A stretch of DNA of 64,000 nucleotides from JAVJUV01 sp040220415 (GTDB lineage: Bacteria > Pseudomonadota > Alphaproteobacteria > Rhodobacterales > Rhodobacteraceae). Of the stretch, positions 24,570-33,423 are shown piece after piece. A model generated the notes under the pieces. It made no database searches. It worked only from the letters and a program-made list of their open reading frames with translations, and was not told the DNA's origin. The number at the start of each line of letters is the position of its first letter. The first letter of the stretch is position 1. The stretch spans positions 50,571 through 114,570 of the forward strand of contig JAVJUV010000066.1 in the NCBI GenBank assembly GCA_040220415.1, read 5' to 3'. A program made the translations under genes and the position numbers.

Positions 24570-26627
24570 GTGGTCGCCGCAGCTACCATCCACGCCGATG
24601 ACGGGCACGAACCCGACATCGCACCGGCGGTCGAGGGCCCTCAGCCCAATCCGATCGCGACGCTGGTGCGGGCGATGCGCGGCCGCTGGAAGGGTGCCTT
24701 TGCCCTGGCACTGGTTCTTGGGCCCGCGCTCGCCGGGGCGGGGTATTTCACCGGCTTTCAGCTTTACGAATCGCAGGCGATCCTCCGGGTCTATCCCCAG
24801 GAATCCAACATTCTCTACGCCACCGGCGACGACTCGGTCCTCAAGACCTTCGACAGCTTCGTGAAGGCCGAGGCGACGTACGTGGCGTCACATCCCGTGA
24901 TGGCGCAAGCCGTGCAGGAACTGACCGCCGCCAGACCCGACCTGGCGGGGACATTGAAGACATCCGACCTTTCGGGCTCGATCGAGATCAAGCGTTCCGA
25001 CAGCTTGATCGTGCTGAAGACAAGAAGCCGGGAACCGGCCTTCGCAAGCCAGAAACTCGACGCGCTGATCGCCTCGTACCTGGCGCTGAAATCGCAAGCC
25101 GAGGAAATCCGTACCTCCGTGCGCCTGTCCGAGCTTCGCGCCCGCGAGGGCGAGCTTGCCGCGCGGCTTTCGGCGCTGAGATCCGACCAGTTCGACGTGG
25201 GCGGCGAGTTCGGACTGAACGCCCTGGCCAAGGCGCATGTCGAAAAGATCGCCCAGATAGACGTCCTGGCGTCGCGGAAATCCGAAGTCGCCGCAACCCT
25301 CGTCACCCTCGAGGCCAACAACGGGATGTCCTCGGCGGACACCTCGAACCGGGAAATACTGCGCGCCACGTTGCTGGACCGCGCGATGGCCGATCTCAAC
25401 TTCGAGCGCGCCAGGCTGATGAGCGAGCTTGCGGGAATGCGCGCCGATTACAGCGGGCACGAAAACCTCCGGTTTCAGCGCAAGGAGCGGGCGAAACTCG
25501 AAGAACTGGCCGTGATCGAAAAGGCGATGGCGGATCGCAGAGAGCAGATCAACCTTCTTGGCCAGACCGGCGCCCTGACTGACGCATCCGACAGCGGCAG
25601 CGAAAGTACGCTGGCAGAGATCAAGTCGGTCCTTGAAAAGGTCGACGTGCAACTTGAAACGGCACGCCGCGAGGCACGGGATCTCAACCGGCGGCGCATC
25701 GAACTTGACCGCATCGAGAACGAGATCGACGAGGCCGAAACGCTTCTGCAAGAGACGCGGCGCGCATTGGAGGTCATCCGGCTTGAATTCGGCCGCGCCC
25801 TGCCGGGCTACGCCGTCGTGATGTCGCCGCCGTCGCTTCCGGCAGAACCTGTCGAAGACACGCGGAAAATCCTGATGGTCGCCGGCATGGCGGGCGGCGC
25901 GGGGCTGGCCATCGCACTGGCCCTCGGGCTTGGCCTTGCCGAAAGGCGTATCCGGTTTGCCGAGACGCTGGTCCCGGTCGGGCACCGTCTGTCGGTGCAG
26001 CAGGTATCCGACGCGGACGACAACGACCCGCACGCCGCCGACCTTCTGCGCAACGAACTGCAGCTCAAAAGCCTCCGGAAGCCGCGTCTGGTCGGCATTG
26101 CACCGGTCATCGCCGTCACGCGCGCGGGACCCGGCGAAACCACGGACTTCGCACGCGCCCTGGCACGAAGTTTTGCCCGCGCGAGGATGAAGACCCTGTT
26201 CGTCGACGCCGATATCGGAAAGCCGCCGTGCCACCCCGCGCAAACCGGCTGGCGCGACCTTCTCGCCGGCGCTGCCTTCCAGCCCGGAAAGATCGAGGAT
26301 GCCGATGGCCTGTGGGAGCTTTGCGCAGGAACGGACGGCCTCATGGATGACCATGCGGTTTCGGCCCTGATGGTGCGCGGCGCGATCGACAGGATCTCGC
26401 AATCCTTCGATGTCGTGATCGTCTCCGCGGGAAGCATCCGCGAACGTCTCTCCACCCAGTTCGTCTTGTCGAGTTCCGATGTCGGCGTGCTTGCGCTCGA
26501 TCCCTCCGACATGCGGGCCGCCGTTTTCGGCCAGATCGACCGCCTTGATGCACTGCCACGCAACGGCAGCGTCGCCGTGATGCGCAACGCGCTTCCCGGT
26601 GATCCCTGGCTTGCGGTTCGAACCTGA
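24570..26627 (+). CDS. Wzc/ExoP-like polysaccharide copolymerase with degenerate ATPase domain
   Basis: The start is GTG 24570; 685 residues. Two membrane helices flank a periplasmic coiled-coil region: TM1 about 43-63 and TM2 about 434-456; residues 180-410 hold long heptad-like helices. The C-terminal part (about 495-650) has the fold of a BY-kinase, with FVDADIGKP at 544-552 recalling Walker A prime. However, the Walker A position reads AGPGETT at about 519-525 with no Lys, Walker B is DVVIVSAG, and no Tyr occurs anywhere after about residue 420. It can span the envelope and control chain length, but tyrosine kinase activity appears lost. It is directly followed by the initiating sugar transferase. 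Confidence 0.85.
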   Translation: MVAAATIHADDGHEPDIAPAVEGPQPNPIATLVRAMRGRWKGAFALALVLGPALAGAGYFTGFQLYESQAILRVYPQESNILYATGDDSVLKTFDSFVKAEATYVASHPVMAQAVQELTAARPDLAGTLKTSDLSGSIEIKRSDSLIVLKTRSREPAFASQKLDALIASYLALKSQAEEIRTSVRLSELRAREGELAARLSALRSDQFDVGGEFGLNALAKAHVEKIAQIDVLASRKSEVAATLVTLEANNGMSSADTSNREILRATLLDRAMADLNFERARLMSELAGMRADYSGHENLRFQRKERAKLEELAVIEKAMADRREQINLLGQTGALTDASDSGSESTLAEIKSVLEKVDVQLETARREARDLNRRRIELDRIENEIDEAETLLQETRRALEVIRLEFGRALPGYAVVMSPPSLPAEPVEDTRKILMVAGMAGGAGLAIALALGLGLAERRIRFAETLVPVGHRLSVQQVSDADDNDPHAADLLRNELQLKSLRKPRLVGIAPVIAVTRAGPGETTDFARALARSFARARMKTLFVDADIGKPPCHPAQTGWRDLLAGAAFQPGKIEDADGLWELCAGTDGLMDDHAVSALMVRGAIDRISQSFDVVIVSAGSIRERLSTQFVLSSSDVGVLALDPSDMRAAVFGQIDRLDALPRNGSVAVMRNALPGDPWLAVRT

Positions 26628-26654
26628 TTTCACGCGCTCACCGGAGGCTTTCCC

Positions 26655-27299
26655 ATGTCCATGACCATAGACAATGCCCCCAATTCCGACGCCGGCCCGC
26701 TGGCGATGAGCCTGAAGCGGCTGCTGGACGTCGTGCTGTCGCTGCTGATCCTTCTGGCGATCTGGCCGACGTTCGTCGTGATTTGCGCCGCGGTCGCGCT
26801 GACCTCGCCGGGGCCTGTGTTCTTCGTGCAGACCAGGGTTGGCCATGCGGGCAAGACCTTCGGCATGATCAAGTTCAGATCCATGTACCAGGACGCCGCC
26901 AGGCGCCGGGCCGAGATCGAAAAGCTGAACGATCGCGAAGGCCTGTGCCTGAAGGTCCGCCATGACCCGCGGATCACGCAGGTCGGACGATTCCTGCGGC
27001 GCTGGTCGCTCGACGAACTGCCGCAACTGATCAACGTGCTCAAAGGCGAGATGTCCCTCGTCGGTCCGCGCCCCGCCCTCGTCGAAGAGGTCGCCGCATA
27101 CCCGGACCACGCCCATCGCCGGCACCAGGTTCCCCCCGGCATCACCGGCCTCTGGCAGGTGTCGGGCCGCGCCGACATCGGCTTCGACGAGATGATCGCG
27201 CTCGACCTCGACTACGTCCGCCGCGTCTCGGTGCTGACCGATGCGATAATCCTCGCAAGGACGGTCCGCGCGGTCCTCGGGGGCAGGGGCGCGTACTGA
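26655..27299 (+). CDS. Undecaprenyl-phosphate sugar transferase (PHPT, ExoY-like)
   Basis: A 214-residue protein, GGAGG 8 nt before the ATG. One N-terminal membrane helix (about 22-49: LKRLLDVVLSLLILLAIW onward), then SPGPVFFVQTRVGHAGKTFGMIKFRSM, DPRITQVGRFLRRWSLDELPQLINVL, LVGPRPALVEEV and PGITGLWQVSGR, the full set of bacterial sugar transferase motifs. It starts EPS assembly by loading a hexose-1-phosphate (often galactose or glucose) onto undecaprenyl phosphate at the inner membrane. It is the last gene of the EPS cluster. Confidence 0.94.
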   Translation: MSMTIDNAPNSDAGPLAMSLKRLLDVVLSLLILLAIWPTFVVICAAVALTSPGPVFFVQTRVGHAGKTFGMIKFRSMYQDAARRRAEIEKLNDREGLCLKVRHDPRITQVGRFLRRWSLDELPQLINVLKGEMSLVGPRPALVEEVAAYPDHAHRRHQVPPGITGLWQVSGRADIGFDEMIALDLDYVRRVSVLTDAIILARTVRAVLGGRGAY

Positions 27300-27449
27300 G
27301 AAGCTTCCCGCCGAAGTGGATCTTCGCGACTCCCGCCGCTAAAATCGGCCCCGGCTCCGAAGCGGACCATGCCACGCGTTCTTCGCCCGGCACGGTCCGT
27401 CCGAACCGGCGGCCGACCGCGCCAACGGCCATTCCGCGAGGAGAGGTGG

Positions 27450-28028
27450 ATGATCGCACTCGAACCGCCCATGCGGCTTGCAACTGAAACGGATGCGCCC
27501 GAACTGGCCGAACTGGTGAACTTCGCCGGCGAGGGGCTGCCGCTTCATCTCTGGACAGCGCTTGCCGAGACGGGGCAGGACCCCTGGGAAGTCGGCCGGG
27601 CCCGGCAGGCCGAAAAGGCGCGCCAGGGCCAGATCGTCGTCGTCGACTTCGGCAAGGGCGCCGTGGCCGGTCTCACCGGCTACGCCATCGGTGCGTCTGC
27701 GTCCCCGATCGACGACGACACGCCCGCCCTTTTCCGGCCCCTGTTGCATCTCGAGAACCAGGCGCTCGACAGCTGGTACGTGAACGTGCTCGCCTGCTAC
27801 CCCGACCATCGCGGCCAGGGTCTCGGCTCGCGGCTTCTGGCGCTGGCCGACAAGATCGGCCGCGCCGAGGGACTGCGCCGGATGAGCCTCATCGTCGCCG
27901 GCGACAATGCGGGCGCGCGCCGGCTTTACGAACGCCACGGATACCGCGAGACGGACAGCGCGCCCTGCGTCAGAGAGGACTGGCCCACCGAGACAGAAAC
28001 CTGGGTGCTGATGATGAAATCGCTCTGA
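27450..28028 (+). CDS. GNAT family N-acetyltransferase
   Basis: The ATG at 27450 is chosen because a strong RBS (GGAGAGG) sits 4-5 nt upstream; an earlier in-frame ATG at 27369 lacks one. The 192-residue protein has GNAT features: NVLACYPDHRGQGLGSRLLALADKI (acetyl-CoA pyrophosphate loop, R/QxxGxG/A) at about 110-135 and NAGARRLYERHGYRE near residue 165. The acyl acceptor is unknown. It lies 150 bp after the EPS cluster. Confidence 0.88.
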   Translation: MIALEPPMRLATETDAPELAELVNFAGEGLPLHLWTALAETGQDPWEVGRARQAEKARQGQIVVVDFGKGAVAGLTGYAIGASASPIDDDTPALFRPLLHLENQALDSWYVNVLACYPDHRGQGLGSRLLALADKIGRAEGLRRMSLIVAGDNAGARRLYERHGYRETDSAPCVREDWPTETETWVLMMKSL

Positions 28029-28232
28029 CGCCGCGCCGGACTACGGCGGGCCGCAAGACGGGTACGGACTGGTTTTCCGCGGAAACCGCCCGAAGGTTCG
28101 GAATCGGCAGAGGCCGCCCTTGGTGCCCGATGCAGCGAAAGATCGCTCCGTCCCGCATGGCGGACCTTGAGCCGTCTCTGCAACACCACCCGCGGCGAAC
28201 GGCGGCTCTTGAACCCTGAGCGGACCGACACC

Positions 28233-29420
28233 TCAGCGCACGTGATGCTCGAGAAAGCGCAACCGCACCGAGCGGCCAATCTGATTCCCAAGCGAGTTCG
28301 CGGCGACCTGATTGAAGATGTGGTTCGCGAACGGAATCCGAACCATCTCGATATCAACCCCGGCAGTCTCGGCTTTTGCAACGAAGTCCAGCGTTCCGGA
28401 CGGAACAACAAGGCTGTCCTTTTCGGGCAGCACGACGAGTGTGGGTGGAGCGTCGCTGGTCAGGAACGTCGTGGAAAAGATCGCTTCCGCCCGATCCGGG
28501 TATTCCTCCGGGCTACCCCCGATGTATCCCTCGATCAGCATCTTCGGCTCGAAACCCGGTATCGGGAATCCATCCGCGTAGATGCTGACCGGGTCGACGG
28601 CTGGATACAGAACGGCGATGGCCGCCGGCGTGGGGATCTCTATGCCGCAGGACGACTTGGCCGTGCCTGCAGCCGCCGCAAAGCCAGTGTTGATCGCGAG
28701 ATTTCCCCCGGCGGAATCGCCGAGGAGCGCAATGCGTGAAGGATCGCCACCAAATCGCCCCGCGTTCCGGTAGGTCCAGGCAAACGCACAAGTCACGTCG
28801 CCCGGGGCGAGTTCCCAAGTCGGATTGCCCGTTTCGAACAGGCGATACTCGACACTGACGACGAGCCAGCCCTTGTCTGCGAACCAACGAAGGTCCGCCG
28901 CTGTCTCGGTAAACGTGCCGGTCATGAAGCCGCCGCCGTGGATATAGACGATCACCGGAGCCGGAAGCGACCTGGAAGTGGGCAGGTATACCGCCGCGCG
29001 CAAGTCGGTCCCCCCGACAGTCTGGACCCTCTCGACGATGTCGGGCGCAGGTTCGCTCATTTCCTCCAGCAAGAAAGACGCTCGCAGATCGATCATGGCC
29101 CCGGCTGCAAATGCCGCAACTCCAATTCGGGCAAGGATGTAAGCTGCCCCGATCGTGGCGACCGTGGCGAGCACCAACGTCAGACCACCGAGGCGTCTTT
29201 GGCCACTCAACATGACGGCGGCGCCTGTCAGACAGGCAGCGACTGCGGTCACAAACAGGAAAGGACCAAGGGTCGGCCAAACCATTGAGCTTATGACGGC
29301 GTAGTAGCTGCTGTTGCCTTCGAGAAACGCACCAATCGCCAGCCCCAGAATCACGAAACTGACAAGGGCTGCGAGCAAAGCCAGCAAGGTCAGAGCTACG
29401 CGCATGCCGGAATGGAGCAC
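28233..29420 (-). CDS. Membrane-anchored alpha/beta hydrolase (HSL-type esterase)
   Basis: The GTG start at 29420 has AGGGGAAATC immediately upstream, better than the internal ATG 29405. Of 395 residues, the first about 105 form three hydrophobic helices (about 8-31, 42-69, 76-104). The rest is a hormone-sensitive-lipase-type esterase: HGGG at 161-164 (oxyanion hole), GDSAGG with nucleophile Ser236, Asp in LPEKDSLVV and His in FANHIFN. The catalytic triad looks complete. Membrane-anchored esterases of this size are less usual. Codon use and AT content look a little different from the EPS genes, which may hint at transfer. The substrate is unknown. Confidence 0.85.
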   Translation of the reverse strand: MLHSGMRVALTLLALLAALVSFVILGLAIGAFLEGNSSYYAVISSMVWPTLGPFLFVTAVAACLTGAAVMLSGQRRLGGLTLVLATVATIGAAYILARIGVAAFAAGAMIDLRASFLLEEMSEPAPDIVERVQTVGGTDLRAAVYLPTSRSLPAPVIVYIHGGGFMTGTFTETAADLRWFADKGWLVVSVEYRLFETGNPTWELAPGDVTCAFAWTYRNAGRFGGDPSRIALLGDSAGGNLAINTGFAAAAGTAKSSCGIEIPTPAAIAVLYPAVDPVSIYADGFPIPGFEPKMLIEGYIGGSPEEYPDRAEAIFSTTFLTSDAPPTLVVLPEKDSLVVPSGTLDFVAKAETAGVDIEMVRIPFANHIFNQVAANSLGNQIGRSVRLRFLEHHVR

Positions 29421-29705
29421 GATTTCCCCTGTGGTGACAACTGTCTGTCAGTCAAGTCTTGCGACCCGCTCGGGACCGGAGGCCAACGGCCTGACCAAGA
29501 ATGACATTGGACGACTGCTTTGTCCCGCGGGGCGGCTGTCCGCTCCTGCGCCCATGAACTGCGGATGTCGGTGTGAGCGGACATTCGATACTCGGCGAGC
29601 TGGCTGCGCCAACAGGGCCAAAACGGCGTGTGTGAATGATTGTCATCGACTTGTCGAAAGGGACTGTGCCATCGTTTTCAAGAAGATGACCTTGGAAGGG
29701 GCGGA

Positions 29706-30098
29706 ATGATGGACGTGAAACAGATTGAAAGCATGGCGGCCGAGTACACGGCGGCCTGGAACTCGAAATCCGCAGAGGCAGTTGCATCCTTCTATGCGGA
29801 AGATGGCGAGATCATCATCAATCAGGGAGAGCCATGGACAGGGCGCTCGAGGGTTCAGGACATGGCGGCGGGCTTCTACGCCGACGTCCCCGACCTATCG
29901 CTGACATGCGATGATGTCCGCTGTTCGGGCAAACATGTGATCTATGTTTGGACCTTCACGGGCCATGACGCGACGACGGGCAAACCATTGAGAATACGCG
30001 GGTGGGAAGAATGGGAGCTGAATGACGATCTCGAGGTTCGCGCGTCTCGCGGCTGGTTCGATGCGGAAGATTATGGCCGCCAGGCTGCCGGCGGATGA
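29706..30098 (+). CDS. SnoaL/DUF4440-like (NTF2 fold) protein
   Basis: A 130-residue protein starting at ATG 29706 with GGAAGGGGCGGA before it (ATG 29709 is also possible). The pattern EYTAAWNSKSAEAVASFYAEDGEIIINQGEPWTGR, then MAAGFYADVPDLSLTCD, and VIYVWTFTGHDATTGKP is typical of SnoaL-like polyketide cyclase/NTF2-like fold proteins. Enzymatic or binding role cannot be fixed. It is oriented away from the esterase with a 285-bp gap, so each has its own promoter. Confidence 0.85.
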   Translation: MMDVKQIESMAAEYTAAWNSKSAEAVASFYAEDGEIIINQGEPWTGRSRVQDMAAGFYADVPDLSLTCDDVRCSGKHVIYVWTFTGHDATTGKPLRIRGWEEWELNDDLEVRASRGWFDAEDYGRQAAGG

Positions 30099-30362
30099 CG
30101 CAGATGCCCCAGAAGGCGTCTCGCCGAGTTCGGCAGGGGAAAGCGGCCGGTTTGTCCGCTGGGCGGCCTTCAGTGCAAATCGCGGCGAACTTCCGTTTCC
30201 CACCCGGTTCGACGTTCGGCCATTTGGCCGGGGACGCGAGCCATCGCGCATTTTCCGACGGTTCTCACCCTCGGCCCAACCCTTACCGCCGCGTTAACCT
30301 TTCTTGCCGTTCGCACAAGATGTGGGGCGTTAACGCGCAGCGCGATCAAGAGGCACCGACAG

Positions 30363-30395
30363 AATACCGACGTGATACCGACGTGATACCGACAT
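30363..30395. repeat. Tandem 11-bp repeat, three units
   Basis: Three head-to-tail units of (G/A)ATACCGACGT follow one another at 30363, 30374 and 30385; the third differs in one base (ATACCGACAT). It lies in the convergent gap with no frame. Whether it binds a protein is unknown. Confidence 0.85.
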
Positions 30396-30453
30396 GTGGA
30401 ATCGCACTCTTTCCCCCACAAAATATGGGCGTTAACCATTTTGAGCAGTTGCA

Positions 30454-30480
30454 CGCAACGCTCGGGCTTCGGGCGTTGCG
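30454..30480 (-). terminator. GC hairpin near the 3' end of the PAS gene
   Basis: CGCAACGC at 30454-30461 and GCGTTGCG at 30473-30480 form a perfect 8-bp stem with an 11-base loop. It is 33 bp downstream of the PAS gene stop on the minus strand. There is no strong T run, so intrinsic termination is only probable. Confidence 0.45.
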
Positions 30481-30513
30481 TTCAGGTTCGGGCAGGGGGT
30501 GCGGCGGGGCCGC

Positions 30514-31200
30514 TCACTCGTCGTTCGCGACCACCAGCCTCAGATGCCCCCGGCGGCGCGCGTCCGCGGGCGGTTCCGGTTGCGGATCATGCCGCGGTTC
30601 GGCAAAGCCCGTGATCCGCGCGGTCTTCTCTCCGGGACGCGCCGCATAGCCGGTCAGGCTGCGCCGCGATTGCCCGGTGATCTCCAGCCGGCGCGGCACC
30701 CGGCCGATGGTTCCCGCCAGCGAGACCCCGCCCAGAACCCGCGTGATGTCGCCAAGATCGCTTCTGAGCGGTAACAGCACCATGCCGCCGGTCAGATCCG
30801 GCCGCCGGAACCCGGTCTCCGAGGTCAGCGCGAAGCGCACCGTGGCAGGCTCGTCGAAGACGGATTCCAGCGCGCCGGCAAGGGCTTGGCGCGATGCGGG
30901 CGCAAAGACCGCCGACAGGGGCATGCCCCGTGCTTCGATCCCCAGCAACTCGCTCATGTGCGATCCCGCGATCCGCAGCCGCGCCAGTCCGGTCGTCAGG
31001 CGCTCCAGGATGAAGGCGTGGCTCAGCACGCCCTCCAGCCCGCGCGGATCGATCTCGGACCGCGACGGCACCAGCCGCCCGGCGCGGATACCGGTCCAGT
31101 AGCTTTCGATACGCGCCAGCGCCGGGTCCCTCTGAACCCCGTGGCCATCCCGGATCGGCACGACCGTGCCGGCGCCGGTTTCGTTTTCACCCGTCGTCAT
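30514..31200 (-). CDS. PAS-domain protein (PAS_5-like)
   Basis: ATG 31200 is preceded by GGGGAG six bases upstream, so the further upstream frame is not used. The 228-residue protein shows a PAS_5-like stretch: IESYWTGIRAGRLVPSRSEIDPRGLEGVLSHAF, GLARLRIAGSHMSELLGIEARGMPLSAVF and a strand region GGMVLLPLR. It has no kinase or output domain, only a basic, proline-rich C-terminus (RHDPQPEPP). It is divergent from yicC. Such solo PAS proteins in alphaproteobacteria can act as signalling adaptors; its partner is unknown. Confidence 0.7.
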   Translation of the reverse strand: MTTGENETGAGTVVPIRDGHGVQRDPALARIESYWTGIRAGRLVPSRSEIDPRGLEGVLSHAFILERLTTGLARLRIAGSHMSELLGIEARGMPLSAVFAPASRQALAGALESVFDEPATVRFALTSETGFRRPDLTGGMVLLPLRSDLGDITRVLGGVSLAGTIGRVPRRLEITGQSRRSLTGYAARPGEKTARITGFAEPRHDPQPEPPADARRRGHLRLVVANDE

Positions 31201-31319
31201 CGTTACTCCCCTCACAAACGCCGCCTCGGCGACGCTCAGAACCTCTCTTTAACCACTGGCCGAATTCTGACACAAAAAAGCCACCCGCACCGCCAAATTC
31301 TTTCCGGAAGGTTAACGCG

Positions 31320-32237
31320 ATGGACGCCAGCCACCCCACCGCCGCCCTGTCCTCCATGACAGGCTTCGCCGCATCCCAATCCACCGCCCACGGCTGGTCC
31401 TGGTCGGTCGACATACGATCGGTGAACGGCCGCGGACTTGACCTCCGTTTTCGTCTGCCCGACTGGATCGAGGGTCTGGAACCCGAGCTTCGCAAGATCA
31501 TGCAAGGCCGTCTCAGCCGGGGAAGCGTCAACGTTGGCATAAGGCTGCAACGTGACGATACGACGTCGGGCATGGCTCTGAATGCCGACGCGCTCGATCA
31601 CGCGATAGCGGTTCTGATCGACGTCCAAAAGACCGCGAAGGCGAGGGGGCTCGCAACTCGTCGGCCCGGCGTTGCAGATATCGTGGCGATCCGCGGCGTA
31701 CTCGACAATTCGGACGCAGGCGTGACGGACACCGCCGAACTCAGAGCTTCCATCATCGAAACTGCGAAGGAATGCATCGAGGACTTCATCTCTGACAGGG
31801 ACCGCGAAGGTCGGGCGATCGCCTCGGTAATCTCCGATCAGATCGATCGCATGGAGGCTCTTGTTGCTGATGCCCGCGTGGCGGCGGGTGATCGCGAAGC
31901 GGCGGCGCGACAAGCGATGGAGCGCGCCGTCACCCGACTTCTGGATGTGGCCGAAGTCCCCGACGAGGCGCGCCTCGTTCAGGAACTGGCACTGATCGCG
32001 GTGAAGAACGACGTCACTGAAGAGATCGACAGGCTTGACGCCCATATCGCCGGGGCGCGAGACTTGCTGACCCAGCAGAGCGCGGTGGGGCGCAAGTTCG
32101 ACTTCCTCATGCAGGAATTCAATCGCGAAGCCAACACGCTCTGCTCCAAGGCCCAGTCGACAGCGCTGACCGCGATCGGCCTTGACCTCAAGGCATTGAT
32201 CGATCAGATGCGCGAGCAAGTTCAAAACATCGAATGA
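31320..32237 (+). CDS. YicC/YloC family endoribonuclease
   Basis: The 305-residue protein begins at ATG 31320 with GGAAGG 8 nt upstream. The N-terminal SSMTGFAASQS, VDIRSVNGRGLDLRFRLP and SRGSVNVGIRL are characteristic of YicC, as is the C-terminal GRKFDFLMQEFNREANTLCSKAQ. The family are endoribonucleases implicated in sRNA and mRNA turnover. It is upstream of gmk with a 4-nt overlap if the first ATG of gmk were used, as in many alphaproteobacteria. Confidence 0.93.
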   Translation: MDASHPTAALSSMTGFAASQSTAHGWSWSVDIRSVNGRGLDLRFRLPDWIEGLEPELRKIMQGRLSRGSVNVGIRLQRDDTTSGMALNADALDHAIAVLIDVQKTAKARGLATRRPGVADIVAIRGVLDNSDAGVTDTAELRASIIETAKECIEDFISDRDREGRAIASVISDQIDRMEALVADARVAAGDREAAARQAMERAVTRLLDVAEVPDEARLVQELALIAVKNDVTEEIDRLDAHIAGARDLLTQQSAVGRKFDFLMQEFNREANTLCSKAQSTALTAIGLDLKALIDQMREQVQNIE

Positions 32238-32251
32238 CAAGACGGGGACAC

Positions 32252-32890
32252 ATGAAACGGCGGGGTTTGCTGATCATTCTGTCGTCGCCGTCAGGGGCCG
32301 GGAAATCCACTCTTACCCGCAGGTTGCGCGAATGGGACCCGGATATTCGGTTCTCGATTTCGGCAACCACACGTGCCCCCCGGCCCGGCGAGATTGACGG
32401 CAAGGACTACCGCTTTCTCTCCGTGGACTCTTTCAGGCGCATGGTCGCGGAAGGTGAGATGCTGGAGCACGCGCATGTCTTCGGCAACTTCTATGGCTCG
32501 CCCCGCGGACCGGTAGCCGAGGCGATCGAAGATGGCATAGACGTTCTGTTCGACATAGATTGGCAGGGCGCACAACAAATCGCCAACTCGCCTCTGTCGC
32601 CGCATGTTCTGTCGATTTTCCTCCTGCCGCCCTCCATTGCCGAACTGCGCCGCCGGCTCACCTCGCGGGGGCAGGACAGCGACGAGGTCATCGCAAAACG
32701 CATGACCCGGTCATGGGACGAGATCTCGCACTGGGACAGCTATGATTACGTGCTGGTAAATGACAATCTGGATGCCACCGAGGAACGCCTGAAGACGATC
32801 GTTACGGCCGAGCGGTTGCGTCGCACCCAGCAGCCCGGACTGATGGAACACGTCCGCAAGCTGCAGGAAGAGTTCGAGGACCTGCAATGA
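32252..32890 (+). CDS. gmk: Guanylate kinase
   Basis: A 212-residue protein that phosphorylates GMP to GDP. The P-loop SSPSGAGKS at residues 11-19, then SISATTRAPRPGEIDGKDYRFLS, and NFYGSPRGPVAEAI are all present, as is FDIDWQGAQQI. ATG 32252 with GGGGA just upstream is chosen; ATG 32234 overlapping the yicC stop would add six residues. It is within the yicC-gmk-gamma carbonic anhydrase group and overlaps the following gene by 4 nt. Confidence 0.96.
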   Translation: MKRRGLLIILSSPSGAGKSTLTRRLREWDPDIRFSISATTRAPRPGEIDGKDYRFLSVDSFRRMVAEGEMLEHAHVFGNFYGSPRGPVAEAIEDGIDVLFDIDWQGAQQIANSPLSPHVLSIFLLPPSIAELRRRLTSRGQDSDEVIAKRMTRSWDEISHWDSYDYVLVNDNLDATEERLKTIVTAERLRRTQQPGLMEHVRKLQEEFEDLQ

Positions 32891-33423
32891 CATTCTACAC
32901 TCTGGACGGCGTGGCTCCGCAGACGCCAGAGGACGCCGATTTCTGGGTCGCCCCTGACGCCAACCTGATCGGGAATGTAATCCTGGAAAGCGGCACCTCG
33001 GTGTGGTTCGGCGCGACCCTGCGTGGCGACAATGAGCCTATCACCGTCGGAGAGGGATCGAATATCCAGGAAAACTGCGTGATCCACACCGATATGGGCT
33101 ATCCGGCCAAGATCGGAAAAAACTGTACCGTGGGCCACAAGGCCATGCTGCACGGCTGCATCGTCGGCGACGGAAGCCTCATCGGCATGGGGGCGACCGT
33201 TCTGAATGGCGCCGTTATCGGCAAAGGCTGCATCATCGGCGCGGGCGCGCTGATCGCGGAAGGCAAGGAGATCCCGGATGGCAGTCTCGTCATGGGTATC
33301 CCGGGCAAGGTTGTGCGTGAACTCGACGAAAAGGCGAGGGCGGGCATTCTGGAATCGGCCCGGCACTACACCGCACGGATGAGGCATTACAGGACCGCCC
33401 TTCAATCCATCGGACAACAGTGA
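32887..33423 (+). CDS. Gamma carbonic anhydrase family protein
   Basis: A 178-residue left-handed beta-helix protein with hexapeptide repeats (such as IGKNCTVGHKAMLHGCIVGDG). The presumed zinc ligands are His67, His84 and His89, as in Cam-type gamma carbonic anhydrases. The Arg of LRGDNEPI is also conserved. ATG 32887 overlaps the gmk stop. Not all members have carbonic anhydrase activity, so CO2 hydration is likely but not certain. Confidence 0.9.
   Translation: MTFYTLDGVAPQTPEDADFWVAPDANLIGNVILESGTSVWFGATLRGDNEPITVGEGSNIQENCVIHTDMGYPAKIGKNCTVGHKAMLHGCIVGDGSLIGMGATVLNGAVIGKGCIIGAGALIAEGKEIPDGSLVMGIPGKVVRELDEKARAGILESARHYTARMRHYRTALQSIGQQ

Larger units (their letters stand above)
30099..30513. 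other. 415-bp gap between two convergent genes, with repeats and a hairpin
   Basis: No open frame in this stretch between the SnoaL-like stop and the PAS-protein stop looks like a gene. It contains three copies of CGTTAAC (30292-30298, 30328-30334, 30430-30436), a three-unit 11-bp tandem repeat (30363-30395), one exact CtrA half site TTAACCAT at 30432-30439, and a strong GC hairpin (30454-30480). Since both flanking genes end here, promoters for them are not expected; a small RNA or regulatory relic is possible but not shown. Confidence 0.5.

Noticed and set aside
24888..27125. 745-codon minus-strand frame opposite the copolymerase and sugar transferase
   Set aside because: A shadow of strongly recognised plus-strand genes; no domain is seen.
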